In this document: positions 1 through 6,584 of the stretch, piece after piece
Layout of the letters: each line of letters starts with the position of its first letter
Position numbering within the stretch: position 1 is the stretch's first letter
Origin: Acidobacteriota bacterium
Lineage (GTDB): Bacteria > Acidobacteriota > Blastocatellia > Pyrinomonadales > Pyrinomonadaceae
NCBI GenBank assembly: GCA_024640445.1
Contig: JAHEEZ010000101.1
Span: 1 to 11,981, forward strand
Reading direction: 5' to 3'
Length of the DNA: 11,981 nt
Made by a program: the position numbers and the translations under genes
The notes under the pieces: generated by a model
Told to the model about the DNA's origin: nothing
Database searches by the model: none
The model's input: only the letters and a program-made list of their open reading frames with translations

Positions 1-60
1 CCACAAGCCGAGAAGGAATCCGAATCCGAGGACCGAAAATGTTGACAGTTCAGGTGCCAT
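1..60 (-). CDS. Possible N-terminal fragment of a membrane protein, running off the left edge
   Basis: Reading the minus strand from an ATG at 60-58, twenty codons stay open to the window edge and give a short polar start (MAPELSTFS) followed by a hydrophobic stretch (VLGFGFLLGLW), as at the start of a membrane or exported protein. No clear Shine-Dalgarno sequence precedes the ATG. It would be co-directional with the membrane protein and nadB upstream of it, and the heptamer array 80-128 would lie 19 bases before its start. The start vaguely resembles that of prolipoprotein diacylglyceryl transferases, but twenty residues cannot support a family call. It may also be a chance open stretch. Confidence 0.3.
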   Translation of the reverse strand, partial: MAPELSTFSVLGFGFLLGLW

Positions 61-79
61 ATTGAAAAGTGCTGGGAGA

Positions 80-128
80 TGAGTACTGAGTACTGAGTAC
101 TGAGTACTGAGTACTGAGAGATGAGTAT
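80..128 (+). repeat. Heptamer tandem array, TGAGTAC x5 plus two variant units
   Basis: Five perfect head-to-tail copies of TGAGTAC (80-114) are followed by TGAGAGA (115-121) and TGAGTAT (122-128), seven units and 49 bases in all. There are no spacers, so it is a microsatellite-like short tandem repeat and not CRISPR. Because seven is not a multiple of three, copy-number change would shift any reading frame crossing it, but no gene crosses it. The same unit appears in opposite orientation and degenerate form at 11498-11557. Confidence 0.95.
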
Positions 129-310
129 ATGCTTCGGGGTCGGGAGTTCAAAACGACGGTCAGGTCTTTCGAGTCTTTTGAGCGGCGATCAGCAGCAACC
201 ACTCTTTTTAGAGGTCCGAGACGCCGACTGGTCCGGTACCGGTCAATTCCCGTGACAGACCAGACGCTCCATACTCGATAGACTCGTCAGACCCAACGGA
301 CTCGAAAGAC
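129..310. other. Gene-free spacer with repeated GAGTC words and a 12-base inverted repeat
   Basis: I see no gene or RNA here. GTCTTTCGAGTC at 164-175 and its exact complement GACTCGAAAGAC at 299-310 form an inverted repeat separated by 123 bases. A short palindrome, CCGGTACCGG, lies around 233-242. The right part (250-310) belongs to a degenerate 9-base-period array listed separately. No strong hairpin-plus-T-run terminator is visible for the gene ending at 311. Confidence 0.6.
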
Positions 311-312
311 TC
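250..312 (-). repeat. Degenerate 9-base-period array overlapping the stop codon of the membrane protein
   Basis: Read on the minus strand from 312 downward, the sequence divides into nine-base units GAGTCTTTC, GAGTCCGTT, GGGTCTGAC, GAGTCTATC, GAGTATGGA, GCGTCTGGT, with GAGTC as the conserved core. The first unit starts inside the TGA stop codon (313-311) of the upstream gene. The periodicity is seen by eye; decay from a perfect array is inference. Confidence 0.55.
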
Positions 313-955
313 AGCTTACACCCGCCTTCTTTTCTTCCAGATCAGCGATCTTCTCCTTAAGCCTCGCGATCTCGGCGTCGATCTTCGCCACATCGATCTC
401 AGCGGGTTGATCGCTGAGCTTGTGGAATATCGGGATCACAATGGTCAGCGCCGCGCCCACGATCGAGAGTACTCCCAGCGCCCTGAACGTGATGTCGGAA
501 TCAAACGCATCTGTGAACCAGATAAGGCTGAGAGTCAGACCGCACAACGCCGCGATGGCGATGAAGACCGAAGGGATCGCCCAGCGGAAGCGCGAGTCGA
601 GCCTGGCGAGTGAAACCAGCGAGAGATGTGCTGCCGCCGCCGCAAGAAGGGTCACGGACATTATTGACTTGGCGACGTACTCGTTCGTCTGCTGGCTGTT
701 CCAAATGATCAGAAACCAGGAGAGGCCCGCGACAATGGATAGTATGATCCCGGCCAGCGGAAGAGCCCGCAGGCGGCCCGATTCGTACGCCGCTCCGCTC
801 GCAAGGCCAAGAATGCTCGCGCAGGCGACCGTAAAGGTCGTTGCAAGCACGCGCGTCTCAAACTCACCAAAATTTCCTATCAGGATCACCAAGATCCCTA
901 TGACCGCACTGAGCGAGATCGATGCTATTAGCGTATTCAAAAAGATCTTCTTCAT
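311..955 (-). CDS. Six-helix membrane protein with C-terminal coiled coil, unknown function
   Basis: This 214-residue protein is not one I recognise. Six hydrophobic segments are visible at about residues 7-27, 35-55, 66-85, 97-117, 126-147 and 157-177, so it should sit in the cytoplasmic membrane. The tail (about 184-211, with the heptad-like run IDAEIARLKEKIADLEEKK) is charged and probably forms a coiled coil, perhaps for oligomerisation or binding a partner. There is no catalytic motif that I can see and no cleavable signal peptide beyond the first helix. Its ATG lies one base after the nadB stop (the junction reads ATGAAATGAA), so the two are almost certainly co-transcribed and translationally coupled. 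The stop codon merges into the 9-base-period repeat. A functional link to NAD synthesis is suggested only by position. Confidence 0.85.
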   Translation of the reverse strand: MKKIFLNTLIASISLSAVIGILVILIGNFGEFETRVLATTFTVACASILGLASGAAYESGRLRALPLAGIILSIVAGLSWFLIIWNSQQTNEYVAKSIMSVTLLAAAAAHLSLVSLARLDSRFRWAIPSVFIAIAALCGLTLSLIWFTDAFDSDITFRALGVLSIVGAALTIVIPIFHKLSDQPAEIDVAKIDAEIARLKEKIADLEEKKAGVS

Positions 956-956
956 T

Positions 957-2522
957 TCATCCGCCCTCGCCGAAGCTTATCCGGTCGTCGGAGCTGATCT
1001 CCCGGCCGGATTCCTGGATCGAATGTACGCGCCATTTTTCAGAGGGTTCGGGATAGTCAGACCGGAAGTGGCCGCCCCTCGATTCCTGCCGCCAGAGAGC
1101 GGCGCGAGTGACAAGCAGGGCGAGTGTCACGAAATTGCGCGAACCGATAGAAAGCCTCGCCTTCTCTATCTGTTCGAACTCGGACAATGCCCTCGTCAAA
1201 GAGCCCTCGTCCCGCATTATGCCTACCCATTCCCACATTCCGCGCTTTACGCGCTTTCGAACGGCGGTGGATATGCGAGCGTTCAAATTACCGGGCGTAT
1301 CGTCACTTGACGACGTCGGGATAGCTGCCTCCCGAGCCTCCCCGGCCGCCGCGGCGCCGGCCCGCGCGCCAAACACAAGTCCCTCGAGAAGTGAGTTCGA
1401 CGCAAGGCGATTCGCACCATGAACTCCCGTACAGGTAACTTCTCCGGCGGCGTACAGTCCTGGAATTGTCGTCCTGCCCCAAAGATCTGTCCGGACGCCT
1501 CCCATACAGTAATGCGAAGCGGGTGAAACCGGAAGAAGATTTTTTGTGATGTCGAGCCCGTAGTGCGCGCAGGTTTCGGCGATCTGCGGAAACCTGCGTT
1601 TTAGAAACGCCTCGTCCTTGTCGGTCATATCGAGGAAGACCGTACGGGTCCCTGTCTTCCTCATCTCCCGGACTATCGACCGTGACACGATATCCCTCGG
1701 CGCAAGTTCGAGACGATCGTCGTAATCCCCCATGAACCTATAGCCTTGGGCATTCCTGAGGATCCCTCCCTCACCGCGCATCGCTTCGGACAGGAGAAAT
1801 CTGGGGGCGTTTTCCAGATTGAGCGCGGTCGGATGAAATTGGACGAACTCCATATCCGCGATCTCGGCTCCGGCGAAGTAAGCCATCGCGATGCCGTCGC
1901 CGGTCGCTCCGGGAGGATTTGTCGAATGCAGATAAAGCTGTCCCGCGCCGCCCGTGCAAAGGATCACCGCACGCGCGAAGATCTCACGCGGGGCCTTCAG
2001 TATCGGGTCGGCGTATCGGACACCGACGCATCTGCCGTCGCGGACAATGAGCCCTTCGGTGTTTGCGAACGGGAGAAGGTTGATCGTGGATTCCTGCCTT
2101 GCCCGCGCGATCAACGCCCGGACGATCTCTTTACCGGTCGAATCGCCGTGGGCGTGCAGGATGCGCCTTCGGGAATGCGCCGCCTCACGGGTGAAGACAA
2201 GATTTCCGCCCTCGCGGTCGAATTCCGTTCCCCACTCTATAAGTTGTTTTATGTAGCGAGTTCCTTCGGCGACAAGCGTCTCCACGGCACGTTCGTCGCA
2301 CAGCCCTGCCCCGGCTTCGAGCGTATCGCCTTCGTGAAGCTCGGCGTTGTCGTCGTCCGAAAGGACGACGGCGACGCCCCCCTGCGCCCATTCGGTATTG
2401 GAATCGCTGGCCTTGGACTTTGTGAGGACCGTGACCTCGGCACCCGTGCGGGCTAGCTCGATCGAGGCACGGAGACCCGCGATCCCGCTCCCAATCACGA
2501 TGAAATCGGTCTGAAGGGGCAT
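957..2522 (-). CDS. nadB: L-aspartate oxidase (NAD biosynthesis)
   Basis: NadB oxidises L-aspartate to iminoaspartate with FAD, the first step of de novo NAD synthesis; quinolinate synthase NadA uses the product. The 521-residue protein has the family's usual length and layout. It shows an N-terminal dinucleotide-binding motif GSGIAGL (11-17), the WAQGG block (45-49) and HSRRRILH (116-123). QFHPTAL (228-234), LAPRDIV (273-279), PASHYCMGG (334-342) and GANRLASNSLLE (369-380) follow. H230, R276 and H337 align with the active-site residues known as H244, R290 and H351 in Escherichia coli NadB, all with an offset of 14. A helical C-terminal domain (about 415-510) completes it. The ATG at 2522 lacks a good Shine-Dalgarno; GATAAT on the minus strand (2545-2540) could be a -10 box but has no good -35. 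Neither nadA nor nadC is in the window. Succinate dehydrogenase/fumarate reductase flavoproteins are relatives, but these motifs favour NadB. Confidence 0.96.
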   Translation of the reverse strand: MPLQTDFIVIGSGIAGLRASIELARTGAEVTVLTKSKASDSNTEWAQGGVAVVLSDDDNAELHEGDTLEAGAGLCDERAVETLVAEGTRYIKQLIEWGTEFDREGGNLVFTREAAHSRRRILHAHGDSTGKEIVRALIARARQESTINLLPFANTEGLIVRDGRCVGVRYADPILKAPREIFARAVILCTGGAGQLYLHSTNPPGATGDGIAMAYFAGAEIADMEFVQFHPTALNLENAPRFLLSEAMRGEGGILRNAQGYRFMGDYDDRLELAPRDIVSRSIVREMRKTGTRTVFLDMTDKDEAFLKRRFPQIAETCAHYGLDITKNLLPVSPASHYCMGGVRTDLWGRTTIPGLYAAGEVTCTGVHGANRLASNSLLEGLVFGARAGAAAAGEAREAAIPTSSSDDTPGNLNARISTAVRKRVKRGMWEWVGIMRDEGSLTRALSEFEQIEKARLSIGSRNFVTLALLVTRAALWRQESRGGHFRSDYPEPSEKWRVHSIQESGREISSDDRISFGEGG

Positions 2523-2571
2523 ACGGAAAAATCTAACAGATTATCGGCGCCCGTGCTATCGCAAACCCTCG

Positions 2572-2616
2572 TGGATAAATAAAGAACCCGGCTGTGCCCA
2601 TTGGGCGCAGCCGGGT
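2572..2616 (-). terminator. Rho-independent terminator of the BON/LysM operon
   Basis: ACCCGGCTGTGCCC (2586-2599) pairs with GGGCGCAGCCGGGT (2603-2616) across an ATT loop, a 14-pair stem with one G-T wobble. On the minus strand the stem is followed by TTCTTTATTTATCC, a good T-rich tract. It lies 24 bases past the stop of the LysM gene and isolates it from nadB on the same strand. Confidence 0.88.
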
Positions 2617-2640
2617 AGTTAAACTGGGAATTGAAAAATC

Positions 2641-3012
2641 TCAGACTCCGGGGATCTTCAATTCCTGGCCCGGTTTGATCAGGTCAGGATTGTCGAGAAC
2701 ATCCCGGTTGGCTTCGAAGATGTTCTGCCAGGAAACGCCGTACTTCTGGCCTATTCCGCTGAGAGTGTCGCCGGACTGAACGGTATACGTAGTTCCGATA
2801 CCGCCGCCCGCGCTGGCGATGTTCAAGACCAGGTCCGAAGACCGGTATTCCGGATCTATCCGAGAGTACTCGTCCCAGAGCTTCTGCTTGTCGGAATCGC
2901 TTGCGGCCGTCCCGTCGATATGAAGCACTCCGTCACCTTCGTTAACCGTAAGGTCAGAGACCCCCATACTGTTTGCCATGTCGATGAGTGAACTATACTT
3001 GTCAACTAACAT
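2641..3012 (-). CDS. Kbp/YgaU-like protein: degenerate BON segment plus C-terminal LysM domain
   Basis: The 123-residue protein ends in a clear LysM domain (about 76-122: YTVQSGDTLSGIGQKYG, IFEANRDVLDNPDLIKPGQ, LKIP). The N-terminal half (about 5-65, with LTVNEGDGVLHIDG) looks like a shortened BON fold. This layout, and the close match of the LysM half as I remember it, resemble E. coli Kbp (YgaU), a cytosolic potassium-binding protein. There is no signal peptide, so it is predicted to be cytosolic despite the LysM domain, which in secreted proteins binds peptidoglycan. AAGGAGG (3027-3021 on the minus strand) lies eight bases before the ATG and fixes the start. It follows the BON lipoprotein after a 17-base gap and ends before a strong terminator, so the two form an operon. 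Potassium binding is inferred from the family, not shown by the sequence. Confidence 0.82.
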   Translation of the reverse strand: MLVDKYSSLIDMANSMGVSDLTVNEGDGVLHIDGTAASDSDKQKLWDEYSRIDPEYRSSDLVLNIASAGGGIGTTYTVQSGDTLSGIGQKYGVSWQNIFEANRDVLDNPDLIKPGQELKIPGV

Positions 3013-3029
3013 TGGACTTTCCTCCTTGA

Positions 3030-3512
3030 TTACTTCTCAACCTTAAGCTGGTTAACCACGTTCTTCGGTTTTGTCTCCTGAACGGCCATCATGCATTCCG
3101 CGAGCTTTGCCTGCTTGATGTTGCCCCGCAGCGTCGCTGTGCCGTCTTTCACTTCGACATCGATATCGCCGCATCCCTTCGCTTTCAGCGCGTCAACGAC
3201 CTTGGTCTTCATTTCCGGATCTTCCGCGGACGCCATGGGAGGCGGCGGCGCAACGGTCACATTATTGGTCACCGACTTCACGCCCTCGACCTTTGCGGCT
3301 GTCTCTGCCTTGGCCTTCGCGCCATCATCGGCTACCTCGCCTGAAATGGTGGCGACACCTTCCGTCACTTCTACGGTGACACTTGACGTCGCCGGATCGC
3401 CCTTCAGCGCTGTTTCGGCCGCCGACTTGAGATCGGCATCACTCTTTCCGCCGCAAGCTGCTGCAAAAAGAACTGCGACAGTTACAAGCACTATCGAAAC
3501 CCTTGATTTCAT
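3030..3512 (-). CDS. Lipoprotein with two BON domains
   Basis: The 160-residue product begins with a lipoprotein signal (MKSRVSIVLVTVAVLFAAAC) whose cysteine at 20 would be lipidated. Two BON domains follow, at about residues 26-85 (core VTVEVTEGVATISGEVADD) and 99-158 (core IDVEVKDGTATLRGNIKQ), joined by a proline linker (APPPPMAS). BON domains are small folds found in periplasmic or outer-membrane proteins such as OsmY and are thought to bind phospholipid surfaces. The start is the ATG at 3512, because GGAGG lies five bases upstream; an in-frame TTG at 3524 would put that site inside the gene. Two cysteines in the second domain (CGDIDV and AECMMA regions) could form a disulfide. It probably acts in envelope maintenance or osmotic stress, inferred from the family. 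It is the first gene of a pair with the BON/LysM protein. Confidence 0.88.
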   Translation of the reverse strand: MKSRVSIVLVTVAVLFAAACGGKSDADLKSAAETALKGDPATSSVTVEVTEGVATISGEVADDGAKAKAETAAKVEGVKSVTNNVTVAPPPPMASAEDPEMKTKVVDALKAKGCGDIDVEVKDGTATLRGNIKQAKLAECMMAVQETKPKNVVNQLKVEK

Positions 3513-3517
3513 ATCTT

Positions 3518-3522
3518 CCTCC
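3518..3522 (-). promoter_or_regulatory. Shine-Dalgarno GGAGG deciding the lipoprotein start
   Basis: CCTCC on the plus strand is GGAGG on the minus strand, five bases before the ATG at 3512. It rules for that ATG over the TTG at 3524, which would give four extra residues ahead of a normal lipoprotein signal. Confidence 0.75.
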
Positions 3523-3596
3523 AATTCCTTGATCGGTAATAACTAAGAGAAAGCAGACTTCGAAAATCGACCCATCGATCTCCAAGACCCCGACCG

Positions 3597-4139
3597 TTAC
3601 CTTCCGGTTTTGCCGGATTCCGGCAGGAGCACGTCTGCGACTATCTGTTGAGCAATATCAAATGAATTATATCCACTGCCAATCACGAAATGCCAATCGG
3701 CTAGACAGTAGAGCTTCTCACGTTCCTCAAAAAGCTTCCTGGTCTGCTCCTTGTTCTTCACAAGAGGCCTTTTCTTTCTTGAAGACCTGATGTTACGCCA
3801 GCAATGGTCAAAAGTGGTCTCAAGCCAGACTGTAACCAGGCCGCTTTCCCTGATCAGGTCCCGGTTCCGCTCGACCGTCCAGGTTCCGCCCCCTAGGGAA
3901 AGGATCGAGAATTTCGGGTCGGCAAGGACCTCCCTCAGACGCTCTGTCTCAACCTCCCGAAAGAAATCGATGCCTTCTTCCTCGATGGTTGTCGCAACCG
4001 AACGGGACAGGGAGGTTTCGATAAGGGCGTCGAGATCTACGTGGCGCTTTCCCGTAAGCCGGGAAAGATGCCTCGCGACGGTCGATTTACCCACCCCCAT
4101 AAATCCTGTGAGCACGATTCGTTTATCACTTACACGCAT
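3597..4139 (-). CDS. aroK: Shikimate kinase
   Basis: Shikimate kinase phosphorylates shikimate at the 3-hydroxyl with ATP, two steps before chorismate. The 180-residue protein is of usual length. It has the P-loop GFMGVGKST (12-20), the shikimate-binding DLD (35-37), FFREVE (59-64, conserved R61), LGGGT (82-86), the lid RPLV (124-127) and the adenine-side R140 with YCLAD (144-148). An open frame extends 22 codons further upstream to 4205, but that stretch lies inside aroA and the P-loop would then start too deep, so the ATG at 4139 is chosen. Only a weak AGG lies about eight bases before it. The start is 8 bases after the aroA stop, so the genes are co-transcribed and probably coupled. No other shikimate gene is present. 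The symbol aroL would be equally possible; nothing separates the two here. Confidence 0.95.
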   Translation of the reverse strand: MRVSDKRIVLTGFMGVGKSTVARHLSRLTGKRHVDLDALIETSLSRSVATTIEEEGIDFFREVETERLREVLADPKFSILSLGGGTWTVERNRDLIRESGLVTVWLETTFDHCWRNIRSSRKKRPLVKNKEQTRKLFEEREKLYCLADWHFVIGSGYNSFDIAQQIVADVLLPESGKTGR

Positions 4140-4147
4140 CGAAGTGC

Positions 4148-5470
4148 CTATTTTACAACATCTTGCAGAGAGTGGAAAAAACCTGGAAATGATATCGAGA
4201 CGCAATCCGACCCGACGATCTCCGACTCGCCTTCGGCGACAAGCGCGGCGACAGTGAATGCCATAGCTATCCGGTGATCGCCGTACGAATCCATTCGGGC
4301 GCCCTTGAGATTCGATCTCGCAACCCTGAAACCGTCGTCGAACTCCTCGATCTCAGCCCCCATTCTTTTCAGATTGGTTACGACGGCACGGATCCGGTCA
4401 GATTCCTTGTATCGAAGCTCTTTGGCTCCGCGGACCTCCAGTCCGCCTTCCAGTTTCGTTCCGAAGACTGCGAGGACCGGCAGCTCGTCGATCAGGTTCG
4501 CGATCCGACCTCCCGAGACGATCCCAGTGCCGCCGGCGGATTCGATACCGCCGCGCACCCGTATCTTGCCGGCGGGTTCCGGCTCGTTCTCGTTTTCGAC
4601 AACCGTCTGAATTGACGCGCCGAGTTCCCGCAAGACATCAATGACCGCGGTCCTTGTTGGGTTAAGCCCTACGTTCTCGATCGTCAGGTCCGATCCTTCG
4701 AGACAAGCCGCCGCCACCAGGAAGAATGCCGAGCCCGAAACATCTCCAGGGATGTTAACGTCCCTGCCGGAGAGCGGCGACGGTCCATCGATGCTTACTT
4801 CGTGAACAAACCGGCCATCTGACTCAACGTTTCGTTCCGTGAGGGGCACCCCAAAATTACGCAGCATCAGCTCAGTATGGTTTCTGGAAGAAGGTCCGGG
4901 CACATCATCGGGCGGACTTGCCAAAATCGTGGTCCCTTCGGCAAACAGACCCGCCAGAAGGACGCAAGATTTCACTTGTGCCGAAGCCACCGGCATTTTA
5001 TACCTGATCGCTTTCAGTGGGCTCGTGCCGTGTATGGTCATCGGAAGGTTGTCCTCCTCCGAGTCGAACCTGGCTCCCATCAGGCTTAGCGGAGCGATCA
5101 CGCGTTGCATGGGCCGGCCGCGAAGCGACGAATCACCGTCCAGAATTGAATTGAACGGCTGCCCCGCGAGAACGCCGGCGAGAAGCCGCGCCGTTGTGCC
5201 GCTGTTCCCGCAATTGAGTACTCCGGACGGCTTTTGAGGTCCGTTCTTCCCAACACCTTCGATCGTTACTTCGTCCCCTGAGCGCGTGACCGAAGCGCCA
5301 AGCGCGCTTACGCATTCAAGCGTCGAAGCGCAATCCGCGCTTGCGGCGAAATTCGATATGCGTGTCCGGCCCTCGGCGATCGCGCCGATAATCGCCGCCC
5401 TGTGGGAGATAGATTTGTCACCAGGCAGCCGGACCTTACCTTTGACCTTTGACGTCGGCCGGATCTTCAT
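4148..5470 (-). CDS. aroA: 5-enolpyruvylshikimate-3-phosphate synthase
   Basis: AroA transfers the enolpyruvyl group of PEP to shikimate-3-phosphate, the step after AroK and before chorismate synthase. The 440-residue protein is full length. Visible motifs are LPGDKSISHRAA (15-26, with K19, S20, R24), GNSGTTAR (88-95), RGRPMQRV (117-124), VASAQVKS (161-168), LNPTRT (269-274), LIDELP (326-331), KELRYKESDRI (350-360) and GDHRIAM (397-403). The wording PGDKSISHR and ASAQVKS is closer to class II enzymes of the CP4/Bacillus type than to class I. Glycine 91 sits where CP4 has the alanine (Ala100) tied to glyphosate insensitivity. AAGG lies about eight bases before the ATG. It heads the aroA-aroK unit and is divergent from the anti-sigma kinase gene across a 187-base spacer. 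Confidence 0.96.
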   Translation of the reverse strand: MKIRPTSKVKGKVRLPGDKSISHRAAIIGAIAEGRTRISNFAASADCASTLECVSALGASVTRSGDEVTIEGVGKNGPQKPSGVLNCGNSGTTARLLAGVLAGQPFNSILDGDSSLRGRPMQRVIAPLSLMGARFDSEEDNLPMTIHGTSPLKAIRYKMPVASAQVKSCVLLAGLFAEGTTILASPPDDVPGPSSRNHTELMLRNFGVPLTERNVESDGRFVHEVSIDGPSPLSGRDVNIPGDVSGSAFFLVAAACLEGSDLTIENVGLNPTRTAVIDVLRELGASIQTVVENENEPEPAGKIRVRGGIESAGGTGIVSGGRIANLIDELPVLAVFGTKLEGGLEVRGAKELRYKESDRIRAVVTNLKRMGAEIEEFDDGFRVARSNLKGARMDSYGDHRIAMAFTVAALVAEGESEIVGSDCVSISFPGFFHSLQDVVK

Positions 5471-5546
5471 AAATAGTGCCTTCTAAAATCATTGGACAGG
5501 TCAAATACGTTAGCAGAATGAAGCGGACGGGTAAACGCCGCGAGAA

Positions 5547-5566
5547 GGCGCTCAGGCGGCAGCGCC
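5547..5566. other. Small GC-rich hairpin in the aroA/rsbW divergent spacer
   Basis: GGCGCT (5547-5552) pairs with AGCGCC (5561-5566) over an 8-base loop; an alternative stem CGGCAG/CTGCCG overlaps it. No T-run follows on either strand, so it is not a convincing terminator. Its role, if any, is unknown. Confidence 0.3.
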
Positions 5567-5580
5567 GGGGACTGCCGTTC

Positions 5581-5609
5581 TTGACATGAACCTCAATAAA
5601 AAGCAAACT
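5581..5609 (+). promoter_or_regulatory. Candidate sigma-70-type promoter for the anti-sigma kinase gene
   Basis: A perfect TTGACA (5581-5586) is followed after 17 bases by CAAACT (5604-5609), a poor -10 box that still keeps the important A at position 2 and T at position 6. It would place the transcript start near 5616, about 40 bases before the GTG start. This is a pattern match only. Confidence 0.35.
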
Positions 5610-5657
5610 TGAGAGAAATCCAGTAACAGCTAATCAAGGGAATCATTAACTATAAGT

Positions 5658-6071
5658 GTGGGTGTGAACAAGGAAACGATCACCATTTCGAGCAAGATCG
5701 AAATGATCGATGAAGCGGTGACGAGGGCGGTGGAGTACGCGAAGGCACTGGGGTTCGCGGAAGATGCCATCTTTGGCATCGATATGGCTGTCCGGGAAGC
5801 GGTCGCGAACGCGGTGAAACACGGAAACAAACTCGACGAATCAAAGAACGTCGAGATGACCCTGGGGAACGGTCCTGAGGGAATGGAGATCACGGTCAGG
5901 GATCACGGGAGGGGTTTCCATGTTGAAGACGTGCCCGATCCGACCAATCCTGAGAACCTGATGAAGGAAAACGGCCGCGGAATTCTTTTCATGCAGAACT
6001 TCGTCAATACGGTCGAGTGGCACAATCATCCTGAAGGCGGAATGCTGGTGCGGATGGTGAAGTTGCTTTAG
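5658..6071 (+). CDS. RsbW/SpoIIAB-type anti-sigma factor serine kinase
   Basis: This 137-residue GHKL-type ATPase should bind a sigma factor or other target and phosphorylate an STAS antagonist on serine, the partner-switch mechanism known from RsbW and SpoIIAB. The N box is REAVANAVKHGN (46-57, with E47 and N51), the G1 box DHGRGF (82-87) and the G2 region ENGRGILFMQ (104-113). The start is uncertain: GTG at 5658 is taken, but a second GTG at 5664 is as good and neither has a well-spaced Shine-Dalgarno (AAGGG at 5636-5640 is too far). The STAS partner gene follows 83 bases downstream. The order kinase-then-antagonist is the reverse of the Bacillus rsbV-rsbW-sigB layout, and no sigma gene is adjacent, so the target is unknown. 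Confidence 0.88.
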   Translation: MGVNKETITISSKIEMIDEAVTRAVEYAKALGFAEDAIFGIDMAVREAVANAVKHGNKLDESKNVEMTLGNGPEGMEITVRDHGRGFHVEDVPDPTNPENLMKENGRGILFMQNFVNTVEWHNHPEGGMLVRMVKLL

Positions 6072-6085
6072 GCAATTTGCTTTGT

Positions 6086-6115
6086 TTGGATTTTTTGGCG
6101 GAATTCGTCTAAAAT
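6086..6115 (+). promoter_or_regulatory. Possible internal promoter before the STAS antagonist gene
   Basis: The AT-rich 83-base gap between the two genes holds TAAAAT (6110-6115), a fair -10 box, with TTGGAT (6086-6091) 18 bases upstream as a weak -35. If real, the antagonist could be made in excess over the kinase. The evidence is weak. Confidence 0.25.
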
Positions 6116-6154
6116 CTGCTTTTAATTTTTCAATTTCAATTCGAGGAGATAAAA

Positions 6155-6502
6155 ATGGCTGAACTTAATATTTCAGAACGTCAGGCTGGCGATGTGACCA
6201 TTCTTGACATGAGCGGCAAGGTGACGATCGGCGAGGGCAGCGTTGCCCTGCGCAACACGATCCGCCGACTTCTTGGCGAGGGCAAGAAGAAGATCCTGCT
6301 CAACCTCTCTGATGTCGGTTACGTCGATTCGAGCGGGATCGGCGAATTGGTCTCCAGCTTTACGGCTGTGAACAAGGAATCGGGCAGCCTTAAGCTTCTC
6401 AACCTGACGCAGAAGATCCAGGACCTTCTGGCCATTACCAAATTGCTGACGGTCTTTGACACCTTCGACGATGAAGGTGAAGCGCTCGCAAGCTACGAGT
6501 AG
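6155..6502 (+). CDS. STAS-domain anti-sigma factor antagonist (SpoIIAA/RsbV type)
   Basis: The 115-residue protein is a single STAS domain. The phospho-acceptor motif VDSSGIGEL (57-65) places the target serine at S59, directly after D58, as in SpoIIAA and RsbV. The N-terminal beta strands (VTILDMSGKVTIGEG) and the helix LRNTIRRLLGEGKKKILLNLSDV are typical. In partner switching the unphosphorylated form binds the kinase and frees its sigma or other partner. GAGGAGA (6143-6149) is an excellent ribosome-binding site about six bases before the ATG, much stronger than that of the kinase gene, which fits a need for more antagonist than kinase. A clear terminator follows at 6585. The immediate kinase partner is very likely the upstream gene product. 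Confidence 0.92.
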   Translation: MAELNISERQAGDVTILDMSGKVTIGEGSVALRNTIRRLLGEGKKKILLNLSDVGYVDSSGIGELVSSFTAVNKESGSLKLLNLTQKIQDLLAITKLLTVFDTFDDEGEALASYE

Positions 6503-6584
6503 GATCCGCAAGGTGGGGAGAAGGCGCCGGCGCGCCGCCCGGTTAAGCAGATCCGGCCCCTGCGAGATCCCGCAAGACATCGCG

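Noticed and set aside
80..128. Regularly repeated sequence as a CRISPR array
   Set aside because: Units are seven bases with no spacers and no cas genes are present.
131..165. T-arm-like stretch (GGGAGTTCAAAAC) as part of a tRNA
   Set aside because: No acceptor, D or anticodon stem can be built around it.
420..1310. Long plus-strand open frame of 296 codons
   Set aside because: It crosses the opposite-strand membrane protein gene and the nadB 3' end and has no recognisable domain; it is an antisense shadow.
1746..2456. Plus-strand open frame of 236 codons inside nadB
   Set aside because: It is antisense to well-conserved nadB motifs and encodes a low-quality, charged sequence with no domain.
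3541..3596. Small ATCGA/TCGAT palindrome as the aroK terminator
   Set aside because: The stem is only five pairs and the following T-run is short, so it is too weak to annotate.
4140..4205. N-terminal extension of shikimate kinase by 22 residues
   Set aside because: It overlaps the aroA end and would push the P-loop too far from the start; the ATG at 4139 fits the family.
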